From a virus, in IMG/VR virus record IMGVR_UViG_3300035698_003823, positions 1-56,167 of that record: a stretch of DNA of 56,167 nucleotides; one strand, written 5' to 3'. The position numbers were made by a program, and so were the translations under genes. This document shows, in pieces, positions 8,026 to 16,007 of this stretch. Below the pieces are notes generated by a model that saw nothing but the letters and a program-made list of their open reading frames with translations, was not told where the DNA came from and did no database searches. Within the stretch, counting starts at the first letter, position 1; each line of letters starts with the position of its first letter.

Positions 8026-8993
8026 TTCTGCTTCTTTCCCATTTTATAACGAGCGTCTTGACCACGACCAATTTTCTTAATGCTACCAACCTTAACAAGT
8101 GAATTCAAGTGACGGTTAAATCGTTCACAGATTTTCATATCTCCAGAAATTTCAGAAATATTCTGGAGGTTGAATTTCCCCCTCTTTGCTTTGATTGCTT
8201 CGATCAGAATATCAAGTTCAATTTGCTTACGATCTGAACGAGTCTCAGACTTGGACTTGTCACGGTCAATGTCTTCTTTGATAGGATCAGTAAAGTCCCA
8301 ACCCTTCTTAGTCATCCGGAAAACGGAATCCTTAGTTTGACCGAAACGATTCTTGTCAACACAAAATGCCTTGCAGTTAAGTTCACCATATTCTTCAGAG
8401 TCAACATTGAAGATCTTGATACATGTATCAGCAGAATGATCGATGCTAGATGCACCAGAAGAGTTTCCTGACTTTGTTTGATGTAATACAAAAATAACCA
8501 CACAATCATTATTCTTTGCGTTCTTTCCAATAGTATTCATTGCATATGATTCAATAGCAAGTCGAGATTGCTTACCTTCAGAAGTTAGACTATTCATAGA
8601 ATCCATAACAATGATATCATAGTCTTTTGTAAGTTTGCTAATTTCATCAACATCAGTGATATTATCTGCCATAACATTAGGAGTATTGATACGCTTTGCA
8701 GTAAAGGCAAGTTGTTCGACTGCTTCCTCTCCAGAAAGATAAAGGCAAGACTTTTCACTATCAGAATTTTCAACAACACCATTAAGAATTTGAAGAAGTG
8801 CTGTTGTTTTCCCTGCACCTCTCATTGCAGATATTGTTATAATTTGACCTTTTATAAAACCACCACCTGACCCAAACATGTTATCAATTGAAGGTATACC
8901 AGTTCCAAACCGTTGAAAATACTTATCAGGAATATCAACTGAACCTAATGAAACTGCACCCTTACTTTTAATACCAAGACTCATCCCGATCAT
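8022..8993 (-). CDS. RadA-like RecA-fold ATPase
   Basis: A 323-residue protein. Walker A AMRGAGKTT is at residues 56-64, Walker B DIIVMDS at 126-132, and KNRFG at 214-218. KNRFG is the hallmark of RadA/Sms branch-migration ATPases. It lacks RadA's N-terminal zinc finger and C-terminal Lon-like domain and instead ends in a winged-helix-like segment (residues about 255-320). It probably acts in recombination or replication restart. A DnaB-type helicase is the alternative, but KNRFG argues against it. Confidence 0.75.
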   Translation of the reverse strand: MIGMSLGIKSKGAVSLGSVDIPDKYFQRFGTGIPSIDNMFGSGGGFIKGQIITISAMRGAGKTTALLQILNGVVENSDSEKSCLYLSGEEAVEQLAFTAKRINTPNVMADNITDVDEISKLTKDYDIIVMDSMNSLTSEGKQSRLAIESYAMNTIGKNAKNNDCVVIFVLHQTKSGNSSGASSIDHSADTCIKIFNVDSEEYGELNCKAFCVDKNRFGQTKDSVFRMTKKGWDFTDPIKEDIDRDKSKSETRSDRKQIELDILIEAIKAKRGKFNLQNISEISGDMKICERFNRHLNSLVKVGSIKKIGRGQDARYKMGKKQK

Positions 8994-9050
8994 TGATTTT
9001 CTCCATAAACAAGTAAAGTTCTCAACCGCTTCCTTAATCTTTATAACCCT

Positions 9051-9078
9051 ATTATATCAGAATATGGAAATAATGCAA
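9051..9078 (-). promoter_or_regulatory. Sigma70-like early promoter
   Basis: On the minus strand TTGCAT and TATAAT are 16 bases apart, with AATAAGAATT just upstream and ATAAAGATT downstream. It should drive the RadA-like gene at 8993 leftward. Confidence 0.75.
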
Positions 9079-9125
9079 GAATAAAAATAAGAATTAATAT
9101 GAATTATTATACTTTTTTATATTAA

Positions 9126-9173
9126 TAGTCATAAGTATAATTAAAACAACTCCTTACAACGATTAGTCATAAG
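9126..9173. repeat. TAGTCATAAG motif, two copies
   Basis: TAGTCATAAGT at 9126-9136 and TAGTCATAAG at 9164-9173 lie upstream of the promoter at 9051. The same decamer recurs near other early promoters (13228, 33087, 51476). Confidence 0.5.
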
Positions 9174-9213
9174 GTGTTATAAAATATAGAGTTATGTATA
9201 TCTTTAAAAAACT

Positions 9214-9387
9214 TTATTTTTTGGTTGGTGGAACGAATAATTTATAGCAGTCCGGACATAATGCGATAATAATTGTAAACATACTGCACTCGTATTCTTT
9301 TGTTTTATTTAAAGTTTCAATTGATCCCATGAAAGAATCATTTGATAGGTAAAATTCTTTATTGCATTTATCGCATTGTTCTTTCAT
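9214..9387 (-). CDS. Small zinc-ribbon protein (57 aa)
   Basis: A 57-residue frame starting MKEQCDKCNKEFYL, with CPDC later, forming a CxxC...CxxC zinc ribbon. GGAGATCC precedes the ATG. It lies between the promoter at 9051 and the next leftward gene, so it needs transcription from further upstream. Confidence 0.6.
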   Translation of the reverse strand: MKEQCDKCNKEFYLSNDSFMGSIETLNKTKEYECSMFTIIIALCPDCYKLFVPPTKK

Positions 9388-9409
9388 CCAGGATCTCCAT
9401 AAACTTTAT

Positions 9410-9625
9410 TTAAAATAAAATGGTTTTTGTTTTGTCTTGGATCATTTCATCCTTTATTTCTTTCTTAATTTCATCAACAGATGGGACAACCCTTGTATTT
9501 TCTAGAAGAATATTCCGGTTCTCTATAATATATTCTAATATAGTTATCATGGTACCGATCTTGAATGTTGCTTCTTTATTGTGATCTTGTTTCTTCATAG
9601 CAGACAACAGTGTTTTAATTTCCAT
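9410..9625 (-). CDS. Small helical hypothetical protein
   Basis: A 71-residue charged protein starting MEIKTLLSAMKKQD. The predicted structure by eye is mostly helical. No family is recognised. Confidence 0.55.
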   Translation of the reverse strand: MEIKTLLSAMKKQDHNKEATFKIGTMITILEYIIENRNILLENTRVVPSVDEIKKEIKDEMIQDKTKTILF

Positions 9626-9634
9626 ATATTTTCC

Positions 9635-9943
9635 TTATAAAAATTTCTTTTGGATTTTGTCAACTGTATCACCCGGCGACTTTACTTTGATACTTGGGAC
9701 TATGATAACACACCCTTTAGGTAAAGTTAGTTCTACTAAATCTCCATTACAATAAGCAAGTACCATGATCTTAGAACATATTTCAAACTTACTAGTATGT
9801 ATGCCACTTTCTAAATCTGGCAATTCATTTGGTACATTGTCTGCCCCCGCTATATCAGGATGTACATCTGCTTTCTTATTCGTATTATCATCAGCACAAC
9901 CTATAAGCATAAGTAAAAATACAATTGTTATTAAAAATTTCAT
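9635..9943 (-). CDS. Small lipoprotein
   Basis: A 102-residue protein with a signal peptide and the lipobox LIGC (Cys at residue 16), followed by a polar linker. It should be exported and lipid-anchored in the host envelope. Phage lipoproteins are often superinfection-exclusion or lysis factors; which applies here cannot be told. Confidence 0.7.
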   Translation of the reverse strand: MKFLITIVFLLMLIGCADDNTNKKADVHPDIAGADNVPNELPDLESGIHTSKFEICSKIMVLAYCNGDLVELTLPKGCVIIVPSIKVKSPGDTVDKIQKKFL

Positions 9944-9948
9944 TCTGT

Positions 9949-10335
9949 TTACTCCTTAATATTTTCTTTACGTACAATCTTATAATCATATACAAACTTA
10001 TCATTAAAAATTAAAAAACAATCTGGTTGAGAAAATCTTTTTTCGAAAACGAGATCACCTTCTCTGATAACACAACTTAGTTTTTGATTGAGATTAATGA
10101 TTCTATTCTCTCCAACTTTTAAAAATTGAAAACCTACATCTTTTGAGTTATAATAAGTAACTTTATTAAAATTCTCCTCCCTAGAGTTATCAGCATATAA
10201 ACAATATATTGAAGATATACAAAAGACTAAACACCCCACTAAAAATATATATCTATTGTCAGTTTCAGATGAAATAATAATAAACAATCCTGGAATAATA
10301 AAAATAAATAATAAAATAAAAATAGTAATACTCAT
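9949..10335 (-). CDS. Membrane protein
   Basis: A 128-residue protein with two N-terminal membrane segments (about residues 2-22 and 28-48) and a soluble C-terminal domain of about 75 residues. The start at MSITIF is chosen because GGAGATG lies upstream. It sits between the lipoprotein and metallopeptidase genes, hinting at an envelope-directed group. Confidence 0.6.
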   Translation of the reverse strand: MSITIFILLFIFIIPGLFIIISSETDNRYIFLVGCLVFCISSIYCLYADNSREENFNKVTYYNSKDVGFQFLKVGENRIINLNQKLSCVIREGDLVFEKRFSQPDCFLIFNDKFVYDYKIVRKENIKE

Positions 10336-10336
10336 A

Positions 10337-10957
10337 TCACATCTCCACACAATACTCTAAAATAAGTTCCCTATATCCATCAGGGAGTACACTATAGTCA
10401 TTAATCCATGTCTTCGGCATAAGATCCATAATCTCTTGCATCATGTATGGTGGGTTTCCAGGTGCATACCATTCTTGAGTTTCAGGTATAAGAGTATAGA
10501 AAAATATATAAGAATTTGCTTTCTGTTTATATTCTTCAATATCTATATCTATATCCCACTTCTGAATCATCTTTACACTTCGCCGTTCGCAATCCTCTTC
10601 CAAATCTCTTATCTCACTACTTATTCTCTTTGCTCTTTTGAATGACATTTTCTTTTTCTTATCTAACCACTCCCAGAAATCATTTTCATCCCTCGTTTTT
10701 AAACCTGTCCATATTTTTGATTTATTTTTCCATTGCAAAAAATGACAATACTCATGGACGAATACAGATTCATATTGTTCACCACCGACGGCAACACAAA
10801 ATTCACAATCTTCTTGATCATCACTACCACTAAAATACCCAGAACAAAGATTTTCATTATCACCAAATTTAATATTGTTTGAATTTTTTAGAATGATAGA
10901 TACCTTCCTATCTATCATTTCATTAATTGCATGATTGAAAAAATCATTGAACCCCAT
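10337..10957 (-). CDS. HExxH-motif putative metallopeptidase
   Basis: A 206-residue protein containing VFVHEYCHFLQW at residues about 65-76, an HExxH zinc-binding and catalytic motif in the usual hydrophobic context. A third ligand is not evident; Glu residues in the following helical part could serve. The fold is probably a compact zincin. The substrate is unknown. Confidence 0.6.
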   Translation of the reverse strand: MGFNDFFNHAINEMIDRKVSIILKNSNNIKFGDNENLCSGYFSGSDDQEDCEFCVAVGGEQYESVFVHEYCHFLQWKNKSKIWTGLKTRDENDFWEWLDKKKKMSFKRAKRISSEIRDLEEDCERRSVKMIQKWDIDIDIEEYKQKANSYIFFYTLIPETQEWYAPGNPPYMMQEIMDLMPKTWINDYSVLPDGYRELILEYCVEM

Positions 10958-10958
10958 A

Positions 10959-11315
10959 TTATTCTCCGTAGTCTGGATAGAACCCTAATTCTTCTGGAAG
11001 TACATCTCGTTTAATCATTTCCTCATTATGTAACATAAACATAACATTACATGCAAGCGCGGCAAGGTGATCTTCATCCTTCTTACCAATACGATAAGCA
11101 TTAAGATGTCGCATGAGAGATGCTAAACAACGTTCATTAGGAATTCCTTTCTCCCAGTTCCTTCGGGCGTATCTTTGGGCACCCTTTGTCAACCAATTTC
11201 CTAAACGATTCTCAAAAAAAGGAGATATCAGTTCCAATGAATTCTTATCTTCTCCTTTATCTCTAACCGCCCCCGTTGCAAAAGATTCTTCTTTACCACT
11301 ACTTTTAATTTCCAT
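10959..11315 (-). CDS. dATP/dGTP diphosphohydrolase-like protein
   Basis: A 118-residue protein with the layout of the phage dATP/dGTP diphosphohydrolase N-terminal family: FATGAVRD, then a KGAQRYARRNWEKG helix, SLMRHLNAY, and DEDHLAALACNVMFMLHNEEM. The His/Asp/Glu residues suit a metal-dependent nucleotide-cleaving helical bundle. It would act on the deoxynucleotide pool during phage DNA synthesis. Confidence 0.75.
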   Translation of the reverse strand: MEIKSSGKEESFATGAVRDKGEDKNSLELISPFFENRLGNWLTKGAQRYARRNWEKGIPNERCLASLMRHLNAYRIGKKDEDHLAALACNVMFMLHNEEMIKRDVLPEELGFYPDYGE

Positions 11316-11324
11316 AATATTCTC

Positions 11325-11450
11325 CTATTGATTCACCTTGAGTTCTTGCTTCAACCGCTTATAATTCTTCAACTTTTTTACTTCAAAGTTATCTTCATAC
11401 TGATTCTTATTCTTCTTCTTCTTATTATTCTTCTGAATTTTATGCGACAC
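11325..11450 (-). CDS. Tiny Lys/Asn-rich basic protein (41 aa)
   Basis: A 41-residue frame starting at GTG 11450 with AAGGGAG upstream. It is extremely basic, with a KKKKNKN run, and probably binds nucleic acid or ribosomes. It is short but well placed between two genes in the same direction. Confidence 0.5.
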   Translation of the reverse strand: MSHKIQKNNKKKKNKNQYEDNFEVKKLKNYKRLKQELKVNQ

Positions 11451-11480
11451 AATGCGCTCCCTTAAGACAAATGAGTTAAT

Positions 11481-12104
11481 CTACTTTGCAGATCCATATA
11501 CATTTCGTTTTTCAAGTGTTACAATCTTTTTGTCCCGGTTCAAGATGAAGAGAGTAGAATAGAGGTTTCGACGTTGATCATCCACAGACTTAACCTTATC
11601 CATCTCAACCAACTTCTTACTGTATACAGAATAAATGTCATCAATATTAGCAGTGCCTCTCTTATTAATAAAGTCTAGAACAACCTTACCGACACTTGCC
11701 TTACGTCCTCGCTTACCTGGAACCTTAATCTTATTTTTACCAATCATAGGTGTACCTTTCTTAGTTAGATTTTTCTTTTTATTTTTCTTAGATACCTTCT
11801 TATGTTTCTTCTTAGATTTCTTATCTTCTTTTTCTTTTGCCCTCTTCGCTTTTTCTTCATCACTCAACCTTGGACGTCCCCGCTTCTTGGGTTTATTATC
11901 TTCTTCTTTCTTACGTTCTGCCTCTTTATAGATTAGTTCCTCCAATTGTGCTTGGGACCTTACTGGGGTCGTACCTGTAGCACAATAACAACAAGTAACA
12001 CTGATAACATTATCATCTCTTACTTCCACTGGTTCACCACAAGCACACCTCATCATCCTGTAGTTAATCTCACTCAATTTTATAGGTTTTGCCTTGCGTC
12101 CCAT
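11481..12104 (-). CDS. AT-hook DNA-binding protein with zinc knuckle and winged-helix-like end
   Basis: A 207-residue protein with an N-terminal CACGEPVE...CCYC zinc knuckle. Two AT-hook cores follow, KKRGRPRL (about residues 73-80) and PGKRGRKA, separated by a very Lys-rich stretch. The last 70 residues read as a winged helix (ANIDDIYSVYSKKL...). It probably binds AT-rich phage DNA as a nucleoid or transcription factor. Confidence 0.65.
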   Translation of the reverse strand: MGRKAKPIKLSEINYRMMRCACGEPVEVRDDNVISVTCCYCATGTTPVRSQAQLEELIYKEAERKKEEDNKPKKRGRPRLSDEEKAKRAKEKEDKKSKKKHKKVSKKNKKKNLTKKGTPMIGKNKIKVPGKRGRKASVGKVVLDFINKRGTANIDDIYSVYSKKLVEMDKVKSVDDQRRNLYSTLFILNRDKKIVTLEKRNVYGSAK

Positions 12105-12163
12105 CTTGTACTCCTAATAATATTACAAATCAGTTAATTGTTATATATTCTATTGGTGACTAT

Positions 12164-12736
12164 TTAATCCTTAGGATTGATAGGTGAAATAACATAAGTA
12201 AAGTTTTCACCTTCGAATCTTACTGGATCTTCACAATGATTTTCCTTTAGTTTGCCAACTATTTGTGTTTCTTCCATGAGTTCCTGGATTGCATCAAGGA
12301 ACTTAAGATTGTAAAAACCTTCGTGTGTATTCACACCATAGGAACTAAATTCGATTGCTTTCTTTTCACAATTGTCTGGAAGAATGTTTTCCCACTTCGG
12401 GTACTTACCTTCAACATTAAACCGTTCATCGTCCAGAAGATTAATAAGATCAATCTGTGCTTCCCGGATATTAGTACCCTTATCTACAACCCTGTTCATG
12501 AATTCTCGGTGAGTCAATACTACTTCGAAATCTGGACCTTCACTTTCGATTCTAACTATTGTAATTTGAAATGTATCTGTAGTGGTTAGAGTAACTACGT
12601 CATTTACTCGCTTGATCTGGATACCTGCAAGAGTATATCGTCCTGTTTCTTGTGACCTTGAAGACAAAAGAACTTTAAGTAAATTCTTACTCAGTTTAAC
12701 GTATCCAACACTACCAATAACTTTAACAGTACTCAT
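12164..12736 (-). CDS. Sliding-clamp-like protein (DNA polymerase III beta domain type)
   Basis: A 190-residue protein with the rhythm of a beta-clamp: YTLAGIQIKRVNDVVTLTTTDTF followed by VLTHREF, then the inter-domain signature VEGKYPKWENILP (compare EG.FP....LP). It is about half the length of bacterial beta, so it would hold one or two clamp domains. It lies in the same operon as the diphosphohydrolase and RadA-like genes, supporting a replication role. Confidence 0.6.
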   Translation of the reverse strand: MSTVKVIGSVGYVKLSKNLLKVLLSSRSQETGRYTLAGIQIKRVNDVVTLTTTDTFQITIVRIESEGPDFEVVLTHREFMNRVVDKGTNIREAQIDLINLLDDERFNVEGKYPKWENILPDNCEKKAIEFSSYGVNTHEGFYNLKFLDAIQELMEETQIVGKLKENHCEDPVRFEGENFTYVISPINPKD

Positions 12737-12745
12737 TTCTACTCC

Positions 12746-12913
12746 TTAATCTTCAGATACACCTGATTCAATTGCCCAGTTATAAAGACCCTCATCGTTC
12801 ATGACCCACATTTCAATTTCATCTTCATCAATATCTCTATATGATACTCCTGCAGAATGTACAATTTCAGTCAACTCATCGTGATTCTCTTTGATGAAAT
12901 CTTCAATAGTCAT
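12746..12913 (-). CDS. Small acidic protein (55 aa)
   Basis: A 55-residue frame starting MTIEDFIKENHDEL, preceded by AAAGGGATTAAG. It is acidic and helical. No family is recognised. Confidence 0.55.
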   Translation of the reverse strand: MTIEDFIKENHDELTEIVHSAGVSYRDIDEDEIEMWVMNDEGLYNWAIESGVSED

Positions 12914-12960
12914 AACTTAATCCCTTTCCTTGAAAGTTTCAATCTTTTTCATCCTGGTAT

Positions 12961-13113
12961 TCATACTAGTTCACCCTTTCTAACCTTCATTTCATAAAAA
13001 CGCTTCATGATTTCCCGTCGGACAATATCTTGTTCTGCCATAGTTTTGATATTCTCATGAATGTCTCTCAACTCTTCAATCGAATACATATTAACGTTTT
13101 CCTTAGTGATCAT
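12961..13113 (-). CDS. Small helical protein (50 aa)
   Basis: A 50-residue frame starting MITKENVNMYSIEEL, with TTGGAGAAAC upstream. It is the first gene after the early promoter at 13164-13192, so it heads the large leftward early operon. Confidence 0.6.
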   Translation of the reverse strand: MITKENVNMYSIEELRDIHENIKTMAEQDIVRREIMKRFYEMKVRKGELV

Positions 13114-13163
13114 CTTTGTTTCTCCAAGTGTTCTCAAGTCTCTGTCTCAATCTTTATATACAT

Positions 13164-13192
13164 ATTATAGCATAAACTGGGGCGGTAGTCAA
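13164..13192 (-). promoter_or_regulatory. Sigma70-like early promoter
   Basis: On the minus strand TTGACT and TATAAT are 17 bases apart with a GC-rich spacer. The shared initial transcribed sequence ATATAAAGATTGAGACAGAG follows. It drives the leftward operon from 13113. Confidence 0.85.
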
Positions 13193-13227
13193 TAAGAATT
13201 CCAATAAAAACAAAAATAAAAGCAAGA

Positions 13228-13238
13228 TAGTCATAAGT
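13228..13238. repeat. TAGTCATAAGT motif
   Basis: The 11-mer lies 36 bases upstream of the -35 box of the promoter at 13164-13192. Copies occur near other early promoters. Confidence 0.5.
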
Positions 13239-13298
13239 CCAATGGGATATAGAACTTACGAATTAAAAAAAAACTTTCGGAAGTATTGTAAGATTGAT

Positions 13299-13306
13299 CA
13301 TAAATA
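13299..13306 (+). promoter_or_regulatory. T4-late-like promoter CATAAATA
   Basis: CATAAATA lies 51 bases before the ATG of the 426-residue gene and closely matches the T4 late -10 element TATAAATA. It marks the divergence point between the early leftward and late rightward blocks. Confidence 0.65.
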
Positions 13307-13357
13307 CATTATAGGTAACACAATAAGAGAGAATTATAATAATAGGAGATTTTAGAT

Positions 13358-14638
13358 ATGTTAAATGTACCAAATCAAACAGGTTTTAATAAAAACAACG
13401 ATAAAGATATTGGGTTATTATTTGAAGAGTTTAAAGGTGAACCTACAAATATGAATCATCTCGTCGAAGCAGAGGGTGGTAGAAGTCGAGGTGAGGTAAT
13501 GGAAATTGGTATCGTAGATGCATGGAATAATAAAGGTACTACTACTAAGAAAGTTGCAGAATTACTAGCATCACAAAGTCCTCCAATCCCGGCGGATGCC
13601 CCCACAAAGATTGTGAAATCTATAAAGAAGATATTCAAGTCAGGAAATGCAGATGTATTGGGTGCTGAACAAATAGATGTAAGTAAAGAGTGGAAGAAGT
13701 TTTGGCCTGGTGGGAAAGTTCCATCTTCAACAAAGACTCCGAAGACTGATATAAAAATAGGTAAGTCCAGAATATCATTGAAGAGTGGTAAATCTGCTCA
13801 GTTGATGTCCGGAGGTAAGAATGAATCAAGAGCAACTTTCTACACAGCGGCAGATAAAGTTAATGGTTTGAAGAAGAAAACATTTAACAAAGTAAAGAAA
13901 ACGATAGATAATCTATCAGAAGCAAGTCTTACAAAAGGTACACTATCACAAGCAATAAAATCTGGACAAGATGAAATTGTTAATGTTGCTAATAATACTC
14001 ATAAAGAATTAATGAAAGAAATGAATCTTCTTTTTAATCAGAGTCGTGAATTCAAACAAGAGTTTGCATATGAAGCAATGACAGGTCTTGTTAAGTTTGA
14101 TAATAATGATGGTACTTGTGATTATTTTCTATGTGTAGATTGGGAAGGAGACAAGATAAAACTAAAAATCTGTACTGATCGAGAATATGTTAATCATGTT
14201 GCTGAAGAAATGAAGGTAAGTGTCAGGTTCAAATCATCATCTCAAAAGAAAGTAATAGATGGTAAGAAACAAAAGACAGGAAATTATAAATATTGGTCTG
14301 TTATTGGACTTATTATAGATAAATTGAATGAGGATTTCGTAGATGCACCTACAGATATTCAGTGTCTAATGAACGAAGATATTGAAATGATGTGTGAGAT
14401 GGATGTAGGAAAGATTCAAACTTTCATTAAAGATCTTTGGGATAAGGCAATCAAAGAAGTTAAATCATATATGGATAAAGCATGGGGGTGGATAGAAGAA
14501 TCCCTAAGAAGATTATTCATATTCTTAGGGATCATTCCAGAAGTAGAAGGGTGGAGTGATGAAATAGAAGCAACCGAACTTAGTAAACAAATAGATTTTC
14601 TTGGTGGTGGTGGTGATGTAGTCTCACTAGAGATTTAA
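13358..14638 (+). CDS. Putative late virion-associated protein
   Basis: A 426-residue protein. Residues about 128-165 contain DIKIGKSRISLKSGKSAQLMSGG, with the spacing of a PD-(D/E)xK-like nuclease strand; this is suggestive only. The C-terminal 90 residues are helical and Trp-rich. A late promoter precedes it and a hairpin terminator follows it. Virion association is inferred from late expression and its neighbours. Confidence 0.5.
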   Translation: MLNVPNQTGFNKNNDKDIGLLFEEFKGEPTNMNHLVEAEGGRSRGEVMEIGIVDAWNNKGTTTKKVAELLASQSPPIPADAPTKIVKSIKKIFKSGNADVLGAEQIDVSKEWKKFWPGGKVPSSTKTPKTDIKIGKSRISLKSGKSAQLMSGGKNESRATFYTAADKVNGLKKKTFNKVKKTIDNLSEASLTKGTLSQAIKSGQDEIVNVANNTHKELMKEMNLLFNQSREFKQEFAYEAMTGLVKFDNNDGTCDYFLCVDWEGDKIKLKICTDREYVNHVAEEMKVSVRFKSSSQKKVIDGKKQKTGNYKYWSVIGLIIDKLNEDFVDAPTDIQCLMNEDIEMMCEMDVGKIQTFIKDLWDKAIKEVKSYMDKAWGWIEESLRRLFIFLGIIPEVEGWSDEIEATELSKQIDFLGGGGDVVSLEI

Positions 14639-15495
14639 CTCTCAATAACATCAGGAATATCATCCGAAAGGACAAGGACTTCTTTACCTTGTCCTTTTTT
14701 GGTACCATATTCTTCCTTAGTTATCCGCATAGTATAGGACCACTGAGGGTAAAGGAATCTATAACCCTTGTAAAGTTCATGAACTTCCGGTACATTATTA
14801 TACGATAGAACCCAATTCTTCTCTGTTACCAGAAGATCCCGAAGTCCTACATGGTCGAATCCCTTATGTGTATCACCATTCTTACCATAAAGATACACAT
14901 CTCCAAGTACATATGGAGGATCTAGATAGAAGAACTTTCCAGTATTTCTGGGTATACTCTTAGAAAATGGTTCATGATCTACCTTAAGATTCTTAACTTT
15001 AAACTCTTCAGTGACATAATCAATAATAGATTGTCTAAACCTCGGATGCCCTTTAGAGAATCCTGCAAACGAGATGCCTGAGAATGCGACACGGTTCATC
15101 ACATAGAACTCTACAGCGTCCTTAAAACCACTCTCTAGTGCCTTGCCTTTAATTATATAATAGTCATCCCTACTTATGGGGTAGTAATCATTTAATTCAC
15201 AACCCAACCCCTTATTATTCTTAATCAAGTGCTTCCAACAATTTACAAGAGGTTTGAATACATCATACCCATGAACCTTCACACCAAGAGATGCTAATGC
15301 TAATTCGACCGAACCACCACCAACAAATGGACTTATGACTTCTTTCACACTATCAGGTATAAGTGAGAGTATAAAATGTAATGCTCTTGCCTTACCTCCT
15401 GCGTATCTAAATGGCGTTCTAAGGTATTCACTACCAAAATTAGTTTCCAACATGTTATCTTTTATACCGAACGGTGATTTCTTATTCAATATCAT
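14635..15495 (-). CDS. D12-class DNA adenine-N6 methyltransferase (Dam-like)
   Basis: A 286-residue protein with FRYAGGKARAL near the N-terminus (SAM-binding), SPFVGGGSVELALA, and catalytic DPPY within FFYLDPPYVLG. These are motifs X, I and IV of the D12/Dam family. The start with CAAGGAGAA upstream is chosen over a longer frame. It should methylate adenine in phage DNA, often to evade restriction. It lies on the opposite strand to the late genes around it. Confidence 0.85.
   Translation of the reverse strand: MILNKKSPFGIKDNMLETNFGSEYLRTPFRYAGGKARALHFILSLIPDSVKEVISPFVGGGSVELALASLGVKVHGYDVFKPLVNCWKHLIKNNKGLGCELNDYYPISRDDYYIIKGKALESGFKDAVEFYVMNRVAFSGISFAGFSKGHPRFRQSIIDYVTEEFKVKNLKVDHEPFSKSIPRNTGKFFYLDPPYVLGDVYLYGKNGDTHKGFDHVGLRDLLVTEKNWVLSYNNVPEVHELYKGYRFLYPQWSYTMRITKEEYGTKKGQGKEVLVLSDDIPDVIES
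14667..14700 (+). terminator. Rho-independent terminator
   Basis: AAAGGACAAGG pairs with CCTTGTCCTTT across an eight-base loop and is followed by six T. It ends the transcript of the 13358-14638 gene and doubles as coding sequence for the end of the methylase on the other strand. Confidence 0.75.
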
Positions 15496-15569
15496 ATATT
15501 CTCCTTGGTTTAAGATTATGTAATTATATAACAAAATCATTATTATGTCAAGAAAAAAATGATATTAGT

Positions 15570-15577
15570 TGATAAAT
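15570..15577 (+). promoter_or_regulatory. T4-late-like promoter GATAAATA
   Basis: GATAAATA lies 33 bases before the ATG at 15610, the usual distance of late promoters in this window. Confidence 0.55.
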
Positions 15578-15609
15578 AATAGGAAGAAAGAATTTTAATA
15601 GGAGAATAT

Positions 15610-15996
15610 ATGGCAAAGATTTCAGGATCAGATTATCTTTGGGGTGAGAGTCTAGACGCAATATTTTTTACCGCTATGATGAAAAGGTTAACAACACCTA
15701 CAAAACTACTTCCTGCATATAAGATGGGTCTTATAGATGCTCAAGGTAAGGTACTGAGAGAACCAGGAGATAAGGATGAGCGTAGAGCGTTAACTAGTAT
15801 GGATAGAATTGCTCTCATGATGAAAAGATATATGGGTGGTAACGTGAGACTAATGTACAATGAATACAGAAAAAGAAGACTACAACCTGCTTTTATAAAA
15901 GCGGCAGCTAGAGCAGGAGCATTAAGGTATGGGAAATATTATGATATGAATAACCCATTCTACGACCCAAACACTAATTCATTAACAGGTAAATAA
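15610..15996 (+). CDS. Putative virion protein, T4-like family
   Basis: A 128-residue protein with the pattern LDAIFFTAMMKRLTTP, then AYKMGLIDAQGKVLREPG and LTSMDRIALMMKRYMGG. I recall similar short proteins in T4-like cyano- and pelagiphages next to structural genes, with no assigned function. AGGAGAATAT precedes the ATG. Confidence 0.5.
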   Translation: MAKISGSDYLWGESLDAIFFTAMMKRLTTPTKLLPAYKMGLIDAQGKVLREPGDKDERRALTSMDRIALMMKRYMGGNVRLMYNEYRKRRLQPAFIKAAARAGALRYGKYYDMNNPFYDPNTNSLTGK

Positions 15997-16007
15997 AGGA
16001 ATAATAA

